A stretch of DNA of 64,000 nt from Micromonospora acroterricola (GCF_003172955.1 NZ_QGKR01000226.1:1-64000); one strand, 5' to 3'. Positions 26,134 to 35,198 are shown, numbered from the stretch's first letter. Notes: generated by a model not told the origin, from the letters alone. Program-made: numbers and translations.

Positions 26134-26700
26134 TCAATGTGCTGAACCTTCGCGGTGGTTGTCGGCGCGCCCGTACAGACCCCGCGCCTGCACGACAATC
26201 GCGAGAAGAAGGCCGATCACAACGGCGGCGGAAGTGGCGTAGAAGACGGCCACTCCAGCGGGTGTGACACGTAGCGCGAACGGGTTCCGGGCACCCGTGG
26301 CGGTCGCTCCCACGGAGAACTCCGCTGAACCGGTGGCCGGATGCCCGTCCGTGAAGGTCACCCGCCAACGCATCACATACGTGCCCTGCGGCATGCCCGG
26401 CTGTAGCCGCCGGCTCAGCGTCCGGCCCTCGATCCGGGCCGGGACCTGCCCCCAGTCCCGCCCCGAACGATCGACAATCACCATCTCGCCGACCGTGGTG
26501 ATGTCGGCCGGAAGTACCACCTGAACATGCTCCGGTGAGGTGTCGAGCATCGCTCCGTCCCGCGGCGTGGCCGCGCTCCCCGTTCCGCCGTGCGCCGATG
26601 CGGGCGCGGGCGCCGCAAACAGCGATCCGGCGACGAACAGGAACAAAAGGGCCAGTCCGAACGTCCAGCCCGCTGACCAGGCTCGGGCTCTGCTGTTCAT
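26134..26700 (-). CDS. copper resistance protein CopC family
   Basis: A signal peptide ends before AHGGTG, giving a mature N-terminal His as in CopC/YcnJ domains. The domain then reads ATPRDGAMLDTSPEHVQVVL, RWRVTFTDGHPATGSAEFSV with the second conserved His (DGHP). A single C-terminal membrane helix (VFYATSAAVVIGLLLAIVV) anchors it outside the membrane. Binds Cu(II) in the extracytoplasmic space. ATG 26700 has GGAAGG upstream; 26721 is an alternative start. No copD partner is adjacent. Confidence 0.85.
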   Translation of the reverse strand: MNSRARAWSAGWTFGLALLFLFVAGSLFAAPAPASAHGGTGSAATPRDGAMLDTSPEHVQVVLPADITTVGEMVIVDRSGRDWGQVPARIEGRTLSRRLQPGMPQGTYVMRWRVTFTDGHPATGSAEFSVGATATGARNPFALRVTPAGVAVFYATSAAVVIGLLLAIVVQARGLYGRADNHREGSAH

Positions 26701-26867
26701 CCGTACGCCTTCCGGGTTCATCGGCCAGCTCGCTCGCCGGCCCACCAACGAGGACCAGGTGACTCGCGAATTCGTGACAGCTCAGGCGGGCTCAGGTCGT
26801 GTCACGAACGGCGTGGCTGCTCGGTCCTAGCTGCGGCTGGGCGACGACCGGAGCAAAGGAGAGTGCT

Positions 26868-27317
26868 GTGACCCTCACCGTCCGAATCTTCCTGGCGATC
26901 CTCTTCCTGGACTCCCTGGTTGTGGGGGCCTGGAATGCGATCTCGCCGGCGAGCTTCTACCAATACTTCCCAACGGTGGATCTCACCCCGCCGTTCAGTA
27001 AGCACTACGCGCGGGACTTCGGGGGCGCCACGCTCGCCATCGCACTCTTGCTGGGCATCGGCGTGGCGATGCCCAGGGCGCATTTCGTCATTCCGGCGGC
27101 ACTGGCCTACTCGACCTTCTCCGTGCCGCACTTCTTCTACCACCTCGCGAACCTGGAGAACGCCACCCTCGGCGAAGCCATCCTCCTCACCACGGGCAAC
27201 GCCGCCGTGGCGCTGCTCGGGCTCGTCATCGTTCTGCTCATCGTGCTGCGCGACCGCCGAGCACACCACGGCGGCCTCCGGCCATCCCTCATCACAGCCG
27301 GAGGCAGGAAGCCATGA
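26868..27317 (+). CDS. small four-helix membrane protein (paralogue B)
   Basis: A 149-residue protein colinear with 24804-25235. Shared blocks include LAILFLDSLVVGAWN, FPTVDLTPPFSKHYARDFGG, STFSVPHFFYHLANLEN and LTTGNAAVALLGL. GTG 26868 follows AAAGGAGAG. The stop overlaps the flavoprotein start (ATGA), so the two are translationally coupled. Possibly a membrane partner of the flavoprotein in a redox function (inference). Family unknown to me. Confidence 0.78.
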   Translation: MTLTVRIFLAILFLDSLVVGAWNAISPASFYQYFPTVDLTPPFSKHYARDFGGATLAIALLLGIGVAMPRAHFVIPAALAYSTFSVPHFFYHLANLENATLGEAILLTTGNAAVALLGLVIVLLIVLRDRRAHHGGLRPSLITAGGRKP

Positions 27318-28524
27318 CCAGCACGCGACCCTCGAAGGTCCTGGTGCTCGGCGGCGGATACGCCGGCATCATGAGCGCCAACCGGCTGGCCGGCAGCCGC
27401 GGCGCCAAGGCCGAGATCACACTGGTGACCCCCCTGCCGCACTTCGTCGAACGCATCCGGCTGCATGAGGTCGCCGCCCGACCCGGCTCCGAGTCAGCGA
27501 CCCGATTCAGCGTCCGATCTCTCCTGCACCCCTCGGTCCGGCTGCGCCTCGGCACCGCCACCCGGATCCACCCGGCGCAGCATCAGGTCGACATCCTCGA
27601 CACGACATCCGGCACCTCCTGGGTCGAGGCGTACGACAAGCTCATTTACGCGGTCGGCAGCGGGGAGACCTCCGACAACCTGCCGGGTGTGAGCGAACAC
27701 GCCTACACGATCTCCAGCATCGAGCGCGCGCACGCGCTCCGGTACCGCCTCGACGCGCTTTCAGCCGGTGCTTCGGTCCTGGTCGTCGGCGGCGGAGCCA
27801 CCGCGATCGAACTCGTCACGGAGATCGCCGTCGCCCGGCCGTCACTGCGGCTGGCGATCGTCACGTCCTCCGTGATCGGCCCGACCCTGTCGCCGATGGC
27901 CCGCGCGTACCTGCGACGGGCGCGGGCCATGCGCACCGTCGAGATCGTCGAAAACACCCCGGTCGCCGAAGTGACCGCCACCGGCGTCACTACCCGCGCC
28001 GGAGAAGAAATGGCCGCTGACTGTGTGGTCTGGGCAGCCTCGTTCGGCGTCCCCAGCCTGGCACGGCACAGCGGCCTCGACGTCGACGTCGCCGGCCGGC
28101 TCACGGTGAATGCAATGCTACGCAGCCCCGCCCATTGGGACATCGTCGGCGCGGGTGACGCCTGCGTCATCACCGACACCAATGGCGCCAACCTTCGCAT
28201 GGCCTGCGCTACCGCCGCACCACAGGGAGCCCACGCGGCCGCCGTCGTCACCGCAGCGCTGAAGGGACGTACGCCGGAGCCGTTCGCGCTGGCGTATCTG
28301 GTCCTTGCCCTGAGCCTCGGCCCGGGGGATGGGCTTGTCCAGCGCACCGGCCCGACGACACGCCCCGCGACACGATCCTGCGGGGGCGGGCAGGTGCCTG
28401 GTTCAACGAGCTCAACAACCGCTACGCACGCCTCATCCTCGGTTGGGAACGGATGCGAGCAGGCACCTACCACTGGGCGAAGCCGTCCCGGTTCCGTCGA
28501 CGGCCGGTCGGAATTGATGGTTGA
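27314..28524 (+). pseudogene. NDH-2-like FAD-dependent oxidoreductase with C-terminal frameshift
   Basis: N-terminal FAD motif VLVLGGGYAGIMSANRLAG, NAD motif VLVVGGGATAIELVTEIAVA, and DIVGAGDACVI near the flavin-binding end: a two-dinucleotide-fold NDH-2/AIF-like enzyme. After GDGLVQRTGP (about 28350) homology continues only in the -1 frame as DDTPRDTILRGRAGAWFNEL, through GTYHWAKPSRFRR to a stop at 28524. The original frame instead reads on into SigJ without a stop, an artefactual 762-codon frame. One base lost or gained near 28345-28360, or a sequencing error, explains this. If real, the last ~55 residues are replaced and activity is doubtful. Confidence 0.75.
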
Positions 28525-28702
28525 TCACGATCCGCCGCCACCACCATCCCCTGGCGCGGATCCGGGTCGTCTTCGAACGCGCGGAGAGGGTATGCAACTG
28601 CGGTGCCCGAAGGAGGTCCGGGCGTGCTGGCGCCCGGACTCCCGGCAAGGATCCGGGCAAAGGAGACGCCAACAACCACAAGGAGGAGAAGGGACTTTGC
28701 CT

Positions 28703-29602
28703 ATGGGCGATGACATATCGGTCGATGACGCCGTACGGGCTTTCGACGCGGCCCGGCCACGGCTGTTCGGCATCGCCTATCGAATGCTCGGTAGTGTCGG
28801 TGACGCCGAGGACATCGTCCAGGATGCGTGGTTGCGCTGGCAGCAGACGGACCGGAATGTTGTACGGGATCCGACCGCGTTCCTCGCGACCACGACGACG
28901 CGGCTCGCCGTTACCGCCGCGACGTCGGCCCGCGCCCGGCATGAGTCCTACGTCGGCCCGTGGCTGCCCGAACCCGTACACATCTCGGCCGATCCGGCGG
29001 CACGAGCCGTGCAAGGCGAAGAACTAGGGCTCGCGCTGGTCCTCCTCCTACAACGGCTGACCCCGACCGAGCGTGCCGTATACGTTCTGCGTGAGGCGTT
29101 CGATTACCCCTTCCGCCAGATCGCCGAGGTTCTCGGCCTCACCGAGGCGAACGCCCGGCAACTCGGCCGGCGGGCACGTATGCACCTGATTGAGGAACGG
29201 CACGAGCCCGTCGCTCCCGCCGACCACAGCCGACTCCTCCACACCTTCCTCGCCGCGGCACGCTCCGGTAACCTCGCCCAGTTGGAGAAGCTCCTCGCCG
29301 AAGATGTCGTCTCCTACGCCGACGGTGGCGGAATCATCAGGGCGGCCCGAGCGCCAATCATCGGCAGGACCAGCGTTGCCCGCTACATCGCGGGTGTGGT
29401 GACGAAATTCGGTAGGGACGTGTCGCTGGGCTTCGTCGAGTCGAACGGCGAGGAAGCCGTCCTCGCATCCCGGGCGGGCTCGGGGGTCGCCCTGTGCACG
29501 ATCGACGCGTCGGCCACCGGGATCGAGCGCGTCCTGATCATCCTCAACCCAACCAAACTCGCGCGACTGGCAACGTCCTGGCTCCCGACTCCTGCTCGCT
29601 GA
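28703..29602 (+). CDS. sigJ: SigJ-type RNA polymerase sigma factor with SnoaL-like domain
   Basis: A 299-residue ECF41-type protein. Region 2 is FDAARPRLFGIAYRMLGSVG, then DAEDIVQDAWLRWQ. Region 4 is LTPTERAVYVLREAFDYPFR, then LGLTEANARQLGRRAR. A C-terminal SnoaL-like fold follows (HTFLAAARSGNLAQLEKLLA, DVVSYADGGG, VLIILNPTKL) that in this group autoregulates the sigma factor in place of an anti-sigma protein. ATG 28703 follows AAGGAGGAGAAGGG. It lies downstream of the flavoprotein, a frequent ECF41 partner type; the 180 bp between hold no other gene. Confidence 0.9.
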   Translation: MGDDISVDDAVRAFDAARPRLFGIAYRMLGSVGDAEDIVQDAWLRWQQTDRNVVRDPTAFLATTTTRLAVTAATSARARHESYVGPWLPEPVHISADPAARAVQGEELGLALVLLLQRLTPTERAVYVLREAFDYPFRQIAEVLGLTEANARQLGRRARMHLIEERHEPVAPADHSRLLHTFLAAARSGNLAQLEKLLAEDVVSYADGGGIIRAARAPIIGRTSVARYIAGVVTKFGRDVSLGFVESNGEEAVLASRAGSGVALCTIDASATGIERVLIILNPTKLARLATSWLPTPAR

Positions 29603-29639
29603 CCCTGGATGGCAGCGGCGCGACCGACGCCGGTGCGAC

Positions 29640-29892
29640 GTAACGATGGACATACCGCCGCCCCTCGGCCGGTGTCGTCATCACAAGGCCCGCTGTCCGG
29701 CCGGCCGCGGTGATCAGCCAGGTGTGGCGCTGCGGGTCGACACCGGCGAGAAACCGGTCGAGCGGCCGGTTGTTGAACGTGCCGTCGTCGTTCGGGAGAT
29801 GACCGTGGGCCTCCGAAGTTCATGGCGATACAACTGACCAAGATTGCCGAGCGCCGCGCTGTCCCCGTAAGGCGGTACAGAGAGGGCGTCGG
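29640..29892 (-). pseudogene. GNAT acetyltransferase, N-terminal half remnant
   Basis: On the reverse strand the frame YGDSAALGNLGQLYRHEL shifts phase and continues AHGHLPNDDGTFNNRPLDRF, then HTWLITAAGRTAGLVMTTPA and YVHRYVAP. This is the first half of a GNAT N-acetyltransferase up to the central beta-strands. The acetyl-CoA-binding R/Q-x2-G-x-G/A motif is absent. Frameshifted and truncated. Confidence 0.6.
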
Positions 29893-29911
29893 GACCCAGC
29901 GAAGTGCGGTC

Positions 29912-30040
29912 AATCGACCCGCTGAGCCAGTACCTGCCCCGGCCACACTCCAGCTAGGAAGGTTTCGGTGGAAGTGAACCCGTGGCGCTCGTAGAACGCC
30001 ATCAACTCGCCACCGCCGCCCGCCCAGCAGTCGACCCGCC
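29912..30040 (-). pseudogene. GNAT acetyltransferase, C-terminal remnant
   Basis: The reverse frame reads VDCWAGGGGELMAFYERHGF, then TSTETF and stops, the end of a GNAT domain (LDCWA...L..FYER.GF). It sits upstream, in transcription order, of the N-terminal GNAT fragment, so the two scraps come from different genes. Confidence 0.6.
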
Positions 30041-30295
30041 TAGTTTCGTGCAAGCCTCAGAGTCGCGCTGAGCGTCATCGGCGGTGGGGCAATGGGTCGT
30101 GTCGCCTCTCGGACACAAACCAAAACCCCACGGTGCGCGCTGAGATCCACTGCGGCGCGCACCGTTTGCGTTTCTGTCTGGTAGGTCAGCCGGAGCCCCA
30201 GCTGCCGGTAGACCTCGGCTTTGTCGTCGGGGTCGGCGTCGCGTAGCACGGTGGCGATGTCGCCTCCGGTCAGCCGGGCTAGGAGCTGCCCGTTC
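30041..30295 (-). pseudogene. large serine recombinase, C-terminal remnant
   Basis: The reverse frame reads IATVLRDADPDDKAEVYRQL, then GLRLTYQTETQTVRAAVDL and GVLVCVREAT, matching the tail of actinobacterial recombinase-family proteins (ADPxDKAEVYRQLGLxLTY). The catalytic N-terminal resolvase domain and zinc-ribbon are absent. It abuts the end of the TetR gene. Confidence 0.6.
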
Positions 30296-30893
30296 CAAGG
30301 CGCAGTTGGGCGAAGGCCTGGTCTGCGTCGTCGACCGCCTCGGGTTGGACATCGCGGGCGGTCCGCCCGTTGGCGATCTTCTGCCAGTTGGCCCGGGCCA
30401 GTACGCGTTGAACCGCGATCACCTGGGCGGCTTGCAGCCGGGCCCCGATGCCCGGGCCGAGGACGGCGGCTAGCGCGTCCTCATCGTCGAGCATGTACTG
30501 CGTGAGCCGTCCCGCCAGGCTGGGTGTGGTGAACACCAGCCGATGAAATTCCACCACCTCGGGATGATCGTTGAGGCCGGTGACCGGCTCGAAGCGATCG
30601 AGACCGGCCCGGAAATGCCGGTGCAGCGCCGTGATCGGCGCGATGTCGGACCGACGGTCGCGTACCACACGTGCGGCCTCACCGTGGTGGTCCGCGAACC
30701 GGTGCAGGACCAGGTCTTCCTTTGTCGCGAAGTAGCGGAACAGTGTCGGTTTCGACACCTCGGCCGTCGCGGCGATGTCGGACACCGACACCTGGTCAAA
30801 CCCGCGCGCCAGGAACAGCGAGATCGCCGCATCAGCGATCACGTCCCGGGTTCGTACCTTCTTGCGGGCCCGCAGCCCGACCGGCTCGGTCAC
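30279..30893 (-). CDS. TetR family transcriptional regulator
   Basis: A 204-residue protein with N-terminal TetR HTH: TRDVIADAAISLFLARGFDQ, then VSVSDIAATAEVSKPTLFRY FATKEDL (two consecutive segments). An all-helical ligand domain follows, with a family-typical mid region (EVVEFHRLVFTTPSLAGRL). Start GTG 30893. It is divergent from an NmrA-like gene 55 bp away, with a palindrome in between, so it probably represses that gene and itself. Confidence 0.9.
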   Translation of the reverse strand: MTEPVGLRARKKVRTRDVIADAAISLFLARGFDQVSVSDIAATAEVSKPTLFRYFATKEDLVLHRFADHHGEAARVVRDRRSDIAPITALHRHFRAGLDRFEPVTGLNDHPEVVEFHRLVFTTPSLAGRLTQYMLDDEDALAAVLGPGIGARLQAAQVIAVQRVLARANWQKIANGRTARDVQPEAVDDADQAFAQLRLGTGSS

Positions 30894-30902
30894 CCTCTCA
30901 GG

Positions 30903-30916
30903 GTAACATTCGTTAC
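30903..30916. promoter_or_regulatory. candidate TetR operator
   Basis: A perfect palindrome GTAAC-ATTC-GTTAC (30903-30916) in the 54-bp divergent gap between the TetR and NmrA-like genes. A second GTAACG half-site occurs at 30937-30942, close to the NmrA start. This is a dyad of the right size and place for TetR autoregulation and control of the neighbour. Confidence 0.6.
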
Positions 30917-30947
30917 GAGGTTGCCTTTTTAACCAAGTAACGTTTTC

Positions 30948-31895
30948 ATGGGAACCATGGAACAGACAAACACGCGCCGCACTCCGTCGACGACGGCGAG
31001 GCTGCCAGGTACGCCCAGAGGAGGATCTCCGGTGCTCGTCACCGGGGCGACCGGCCGGATCGGACGCGCCGTGATCGACCTGCTGACCGACGCGGGCGTG
31101 CCGGTCCGCGCCCTCGTGCGCCGCTCCGACTCGGGGGCAACACTGCCCACCCACGTCGAGATCGTCACCGGCGATCTCACCGTGCCCGAATCGCTCGACG
31201 CCGCGCTGCACGCCATCAGCACGGTCTTCCTGGTCTGGACCGCCCCGCCGCAGACCGCGGCGGCCGTCGTCGACCGGTTGGCCGCCCACACACGGCGGGT
31301 CGTCTACCTGTCCGCACCACATCGGACCCCGCACCCGTTCTTCCAGCAGCCGAACCCGATGGCGGCGCTGCACGCCGAGATTGAGCGGCTCATCGCGACC
31401 ACCGGACTCGACTCGACGATCATCCGGCCGGGGATGTTCGCGTCGAACGCCCTGCTCTGGTGGGCCGCCGCGATCCGTGGCGAAGGCGTGGTCCGGTGGC
31501 CGTACGGCGCGGCCGAGACGGCCCCCGTCGACGATCGAGACTTGGCCGCGGTCGTCGCGCGGACCCTGTACGAGGACGGGCACGCCGGCGGCGACTACGT
31601 CCTGACCGGCCCTGAGTCACTCAGTCAGGCCGAACAGGTAAGCATCATCGGTGACGCCGTGGGCCGCTCGATCACGTTCGAGGACCTGCCGCCCGACGAG
31701 TTCCGGCGCGAGACCCCGGAAGCCTCGCGGCCGGCAGTGGACATGCTCCTGGCCGCATGGAACGCCACGATGGGACAGCCGGCATACGTCACCTCCACGG
31801 TGTCCGACATCCTCGGAACGCCACCGCGAACGTTCCGCCAGTGGGCCGCCGACCACGCCACCGCGTTCACCGAGGGCCCCCATCCGACGAATTGA
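30948..31895 (+). CDS. NmrA-like NAD(P)-binding protein
   Basis: A 315-residue atypical SDR. The Rossmann motif VLVTGATGRIGRAVIDLLTD is at residues ~29-48. VRALVRRSDSG (basic residues favouring NADP), VVYLSAPHRT and TIIRPGMFASNALLWWAAAI follow. No clear YxxxK, as in NmrA/HSCARG-type redox sensors. Start ATG 30948 or 30957. A start at a GTG nearer the Rossmann fold (31032) is also possible because the first 25 residues are low-complexity. Probably controlled by the divergent TetR. Confidence 0.85.
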   Translation: MGTMEQTNTRRTPSTTARLPGTPRGGSPVLVTGATGRIGRAVIDLLTDAGVPVRALVRRSDSGATLPTHVEIVTGDLTVPESLDAALHAISTVFLVWTAPPQTAAAVVDRLAAHTRRVVYLSAPHRTPHPFFQQPNPMAALHAEIERLIATTGLDSTIIRPGMFASNALLWWAAAIRGEGVVRWPYGAAETAPVDDRDLAAVVARTLYEDGHAGGDYVLTGPESLSQAEQVSIIGDAVGRSITFEDLPPDEFRRETPEASRPAVDMLLAAWNATMGQPAYVTSTVSDILGTPPRTFRQWAADHATAFTEGPHPTN

Positions 31896-32094
31896 CCACT
31901 CCCACGGGGTCGCAGCAATCGAGGACGACGGCGGCCGGGCTGGCGTTTCTTACCGGCGCCTCGGGAGGCCCGTGGGTTCAGGGGGAACTCGTTGGGTTGT
32001 GCTGCTCGGCGAAGGCGCACAACTGGTCGGTGCGGCGGTACCTCGTAGGTTGGACGGCAAATCTTCTCTTCAAGCCGGGAGGTGCCGCCACGCG

Positions 32095-33012
32095 TCAAGC
32101 ACCGGCTGGCGGCGGCGAGAGTTCTGCCGCGACCTCGGCGGCGATCTCGATGGCTCGGCTGACAAGTGGTGAGTGCGTACGTCCGGCCTGCCAGTGCAGG
32201 TAGATCTCCCGCGGTGGCGGGGATGGCCGTAGCTCGTGGACGCGGAGCCTGTCGTCGGACGAGATGCCGGCGCCGCGGATGGCGAGCCAGGGCAGCACCG
32301 CCGATCCCAGGCCGGCTCGCACCATCGACGACAGGGTGTCGTTGACCGCGGTGCGGAACACGATCTGCGGCCGGGCGCCGCTGCGGGCGAGTTCCTGCTC
32401 CATCGCGGGCTGGTCGCAGGTCAGCGGCCAGGCCACCATGGGTGCGCCGTCGAGCAGGTCCAGCGGGACCGGACCGTCGGGGAAGGTGTCGACGTTGGCC
32501 ACCAGCAGGTACGGATCGTCGAGCAGCTTGAGGTGCTCGACGTCGCCGGCGATGCGGCCGTCGTAGAACAACAGGTCAAGGTCACCGATTTGCGGCTGGT
32601 CGGGTTCCTCCTCGGACAACCTGATGTCGCAGCCGGGGTGCTCGTCGCGCAGCCGCCGTACAACCGACGGCAGGATCACGTTGGACACGCTCTGGAGCGT
32701 GCCGATGTCGATCCGGCCCTCTCCCGCCTTGAACCGGTCCACGGCGTCGGCCATCGCCTCCACCTTCGCCAGCAGCTCGCGACCGTGGTTGAGGACCACG
32801 GTGCCGAGTGGGGTGAGCCGTACCGGCTTGGGGCCGCCGGGCCGGTCGAACACCAGACCGCCGACGGCCCTCTCCAACGCCGCGATCTGTTGGCTCACCG
32901 TCGACTGGGTGTAACCGAGACGGGCGGCCGCCCGACCGAACGAGCCCTCCTCGGCGATGGCGGCCATCGCCGCCAGGTGGCGAAGCTCGACGTCGGTCAT
33001 GGGTTCCAGCAT
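32095..33012 (-). CDS. LysR family transcriptional regulator
   Basis: A 305-residue protein. The N-terminal winged helix reads VELRHLAAMAAIAEEGSFGR, AAARLGYTQSTVSQQIAALE, LTPLGTVVLNHG, followed by the periplasmic-binding-like effector domain (IDIGTLQSVSNVILPSVVRR, GLGSAVLPWLAI). Start ATG 33012 or the ATG four codons in. It faces a divergent hydrolase remnant, LLM oxidoreductase and methyltransferase set, the natural regulatory target. The 199 bp between this gene and 31895 hold nothing I can support. Confidence 0.92.
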   Translation of the reverse strand: MLEPMTDVELRHLAAMAAIAEEGSFGRAAARLGYTQSTVSQQIAALERAVGGLVFDRPGGPKPVRLTPLGTVVLNHGRELLAKVEAMADAVDRFKAGEGRIDIGTLQSVSNVILPSVVRRLRDEHPGCDIRLSEEEPDQPQIGDLDLLFYDGRIAGDVEHLKLLDDPYLLVANVDTFPDGPVPLDLLDGAPMVAWPLTCDQPAMEQELARSGARPQIVFRTAVNDTLSSMVRAGLGSAVLPWLAIRGAGISSDDRLRVHELRPSPPPREIYLHWQAGRTHSPLVSRAIEIAAEVAAELSPPPAGA

Positions 33013-33022
33013 GCATTGGTAT

Positions 33023-33053
33023 AAGCGATCGAATCAATCGTAAATCATCGCTT
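33023..33053. promoter_or_regulatory. candidate LysR binding site
   Basis: Inverted repeat AAGCGAT (33023-33029) and ATCGCTT (33047-33053), spacing 17 bp. It lies in an unusually AT-rich 60 bp immediately upstream of the LysR start and before the divergent 33.17-34.98 kb genes. The interrupted dyad with AT-rich centre fits a LysR operator, though the T-N11-A box cannot be fixed. Confidence 0.45.
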
Positions 33054-33167
33054 TTGCGATTGAGTCGCGAAGCTTAGCGTGACAGAACCAACGCCGGGCA
33101 GGTCGCCATGACGTACGGGCCAGCGGGTGGTGGTGGCGTTTGGCGGACGACACGAAGGAGGACCGAC

Positions 33168-33386
33168 ATGGCCGGGACGCTCACTCACGGCGAACAGCTC
33201 CTAACGCTCGTGGTCCACGGCGACCACGACCCAGTCCTGCCGCTGCCGCACGGCAAGGCGCTGCACGACGCGATCCCGCGTGCGCGGCTGCTGGTCCTGG
33301 AGGGAACCGGACACGGCCCGCCCGAGCCAGTGTCGGAGGACTGCGTATCGACCCTGGTACGGCACACGGAAGGAGACCGCCCATGA
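33168..33386 (+). pseudogene. alpha/beta hydrolase with internal deletion
   Basis: ATG 33168 follows a strong GAAGGAGG. The protein starts like a hydrolase N-terminus (MAGTLTHGE) but jumps at once to the C-terminal segment [20 protein letters not shown], then [14 protein letters not shown], carrying the catalytic Asp and His loops only. The nucleophile GxSxG half is missing. An in-frame internal deletion of ~180 codons explains both the intact start signal and the correct end. Its stop overlaps the LLM start (ATGA), so its translation may survive to couple the next gene. Confidence 0.65.
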
Positions 33387-34195
33387 ACCGGCTACGGTCC
33401 GCACCCTGGCTCCCGCTCTTCGACGACCTCGCCGACCCGCGGGTGGTCGCGCGCGTCGCCGCGGACGCGGAGGAAGCCGGATGGGATGGCTTCTTCCTGT
33501 GGGATCAACTGTGCTGGCGGGCGCCGATCCGGCAGGTCGCCGACCCGTGGATCGCGCTGGCGGCGATCGCGACCGCGACCGAGCGGCTGCGGCTCGGCCC
33601 GATGGTGTCGGTGCTTCCCCGCCGACGGCCGGCCAAGATGGCGCGGGAGACTGCGACGCTGGATCGGCTCAGCGACGGCCGCCTCACTCTCGGCGTCGGC
33701 CTCGGCAGCGACCGGTTCGCCGGCGAGCTGTCCAAGACCGGCGAGCAACTCGACGACCGGCGGCGCGGGCGGATGCTCGACGAGTCCTTGGCGATCCTGG
33801 CCGCCGCCTGGTCCGGTGAACCGGTGCACCATCGCGGCGAGCACTACACCGTCGACGACATCGCGTTCCTACCGCGGCCGGTTCAGCGGCCCGGCGTGCC
33901 GGTGTGGGCAGCCGGATTCCCGGGCAACGTCAAGCCGGTCCGCCGGGCCGCCCGACTCGATGGCTTCTTCCCGGCCAACCTGGAGCACCCGGACCAGCTC
34001 GCCGAGGTCGTCGGCACCCTCACCGAACTGCGCCATGGAGACATGGCCTCCTACGACATCGCCGTCGGTCTGCCGCTCGGTGTCGACCCCGAGCCGTACG
34101 CGCGGGCCGGCGCGACATGGTGGCTGCCGGAGTTCGAACCGGGTGTACGGCTCGACACCGTGCGCGGCGTACTCCGCGACGGCCCAGCGGCATAA
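33383..34195 (+). CDS. LLM class F420/flavin-dependent oxidoreductase
   Basis: A 270-residue luciferase-like monooxygenase fold. Family-typical motifs: [57 protein letters not shown] and [12 protein letters not shown] proteins in actinomycetes usually use F420 or FMN; the substrate is unknown. Start ATG 33383 overlaps the hydrolase remnant. The methyltransferase begins 13 bp after the stop. Confidence 0.88.
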   Translation: MNRLRSAPWLPLFDDLADPRVVARVAADAEEAGWDGFFLWDQLCWRAPIRQVADPWIALAAIATATERLRLGPMVSVLPRRRPAKMARETATLDRLSDGRLTLGVGLGSDRFAGELSKTGEQLDDRRRGRMLDESLAILAAAWSGEPVHHRGEHYTVDDIAFLPRPVQRPGVPVWAAGFPGNVKPVRRAARLDGFFPANLEHPDQLAEVVGTLTELRHGDMASYDIAVGLPLGVDPEPYARAGATWWLPEFEPGVRLDTVRGVLRDGPAA

Positions 34196-34208
34196 GGAGG
34201 CGATCGCA

Positions 34209-34979
34209 TTGTTCGACTACGACGCGGAGCTCGTCCGCTATCACGAGCGGCTGTGGGAGACCCTCGACATCCGCCCCGGCGATCGTGTCCTCGACATCGG
34301 CTGCGGCACCGGCCAGACCACCCGCGACGCGGCCCGAGCCGCGTCGCCGGGTACCGCGCTCGGCATCGACGTCTCGGGCCCGATGCTGGCGCGGGCCCGC
34401 CGACAGGCCGAGACAGAAGGGCTCCGCAATGTCAGCTTCGTGCAGGCCGATGCCCAGACCCATGCTTTCCCGTCGGAGCATTTCAGTCTGGGCATCAGCC
34501 GGTTCGGCACAATGTTCTTCGCGGACCCGGTCGCCGCGTTCGCCAACATCGGGCGAGCCCTGCGTCCGGGTGCGCGCTTCGTGCAGCTGGTCTGGCAGCC
34601 CGGCGAACATCAAGAGTGGCGTGCCACCATCCGGGCGGCGCTCTCCGGCGGGCACGCGTCATCGACATCGCCTGGAGCGGCCGACGCCGCCTTCACGTTG
34701 GCCGATCCGGAGGTCGTGGTCAGCGCCTTGACCGCAGCTGGCTTCACCGCAGTGGACGTCGTGGACGTACGCGAGCCCGTCTACTACGGCCCGGACGCCG
34801 ACCGCGCGTGTGCTGCCGTACTCCAACTGTGGATGGCGAAGGAGTTGGTCACCGATCCGGATGCCGCGTCCACCGAGCGCGCACTCGACCGGCTTCGGGC
34901 GGCGCTCGACGAGTACGACACGGGCGACGGCCTATGGTTCGACTCCCGCGCCTGGCTGGTCATCGCGCGCCGACGTTGA
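34209..34979 (+). CDS. class I SAM-dependent methyltransferase
   Basis: A 256-residue protein. Motif I VLDIGCGTGQTTRDAARAAS, acidic GIDVSGPMLARARRQA, motif II VQADAQTHAFP, and motif III LRPGARFVQLVWQP. A C-terminal half resembles UbiE/phthiotriol-type small-molecule methyltransferases. I chose TTG 34209 because AAGGAGG lies just upstream and the fold starts here. In operon with the LLM oxidoreductase and probably under the divergent LysR. Confidence 0.85.
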   Translation: MFDYDAELVRYHERLWETLDIRPGDRVLDIGCGTGQTTRDAARAASPGTALGIDVSGPMLARARRQAETEGLRNVSFVQADAQTHAFPSEHFSLGISRFGTMFFADPVAAFANIGRALRPGARFVQLVWQPGEHQEWRATIRAALSGGHASSTSPGAADAAFTLADPEVVVSALTAAGFTAVDVVDVREPVYYGPDADRACAAVLQLWMAKELVTDPDAASTERALDRLRAALDEYDTGDGLWFDSRAWLVIARRR

Positions 34980-35198
34980 CCACCTGCGAGGGGCGGCTGA
35001 GAGGCCGGGAAGAACTGGCGAGTGCGATACAAGAAGGCCGGACAACACATTTGGGCCCGAGACCAAGGCGGCCGTGAGCGCTGCAGGCAGGACAGGAGGC
35101 CTGATGACGTCATCCGGGCTGAGATCCGGGCAATGATCGATTCATAGCGAAGCGCACGCAACTCGCCAGGTCAACCAGCGGTGTTTTCAGTCCGATCG

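Noticed and set aside
27314..29602. A genuine 762-residue flavoprotein-sigma fusion
   Set aside because: The middle ~100 codons are Ser/Pro/Arg-rich non-protein-like sequence, the true flavoprotein end lies in another frame, and SigJ has its own strong ribosome site and ATG.
30893..31583. N-terminal extension of the TetR gene (434-codon frame)
   Set aside because: It overlaps the NmrA-like gene entirely; the HTH starts right after GTG 30893.
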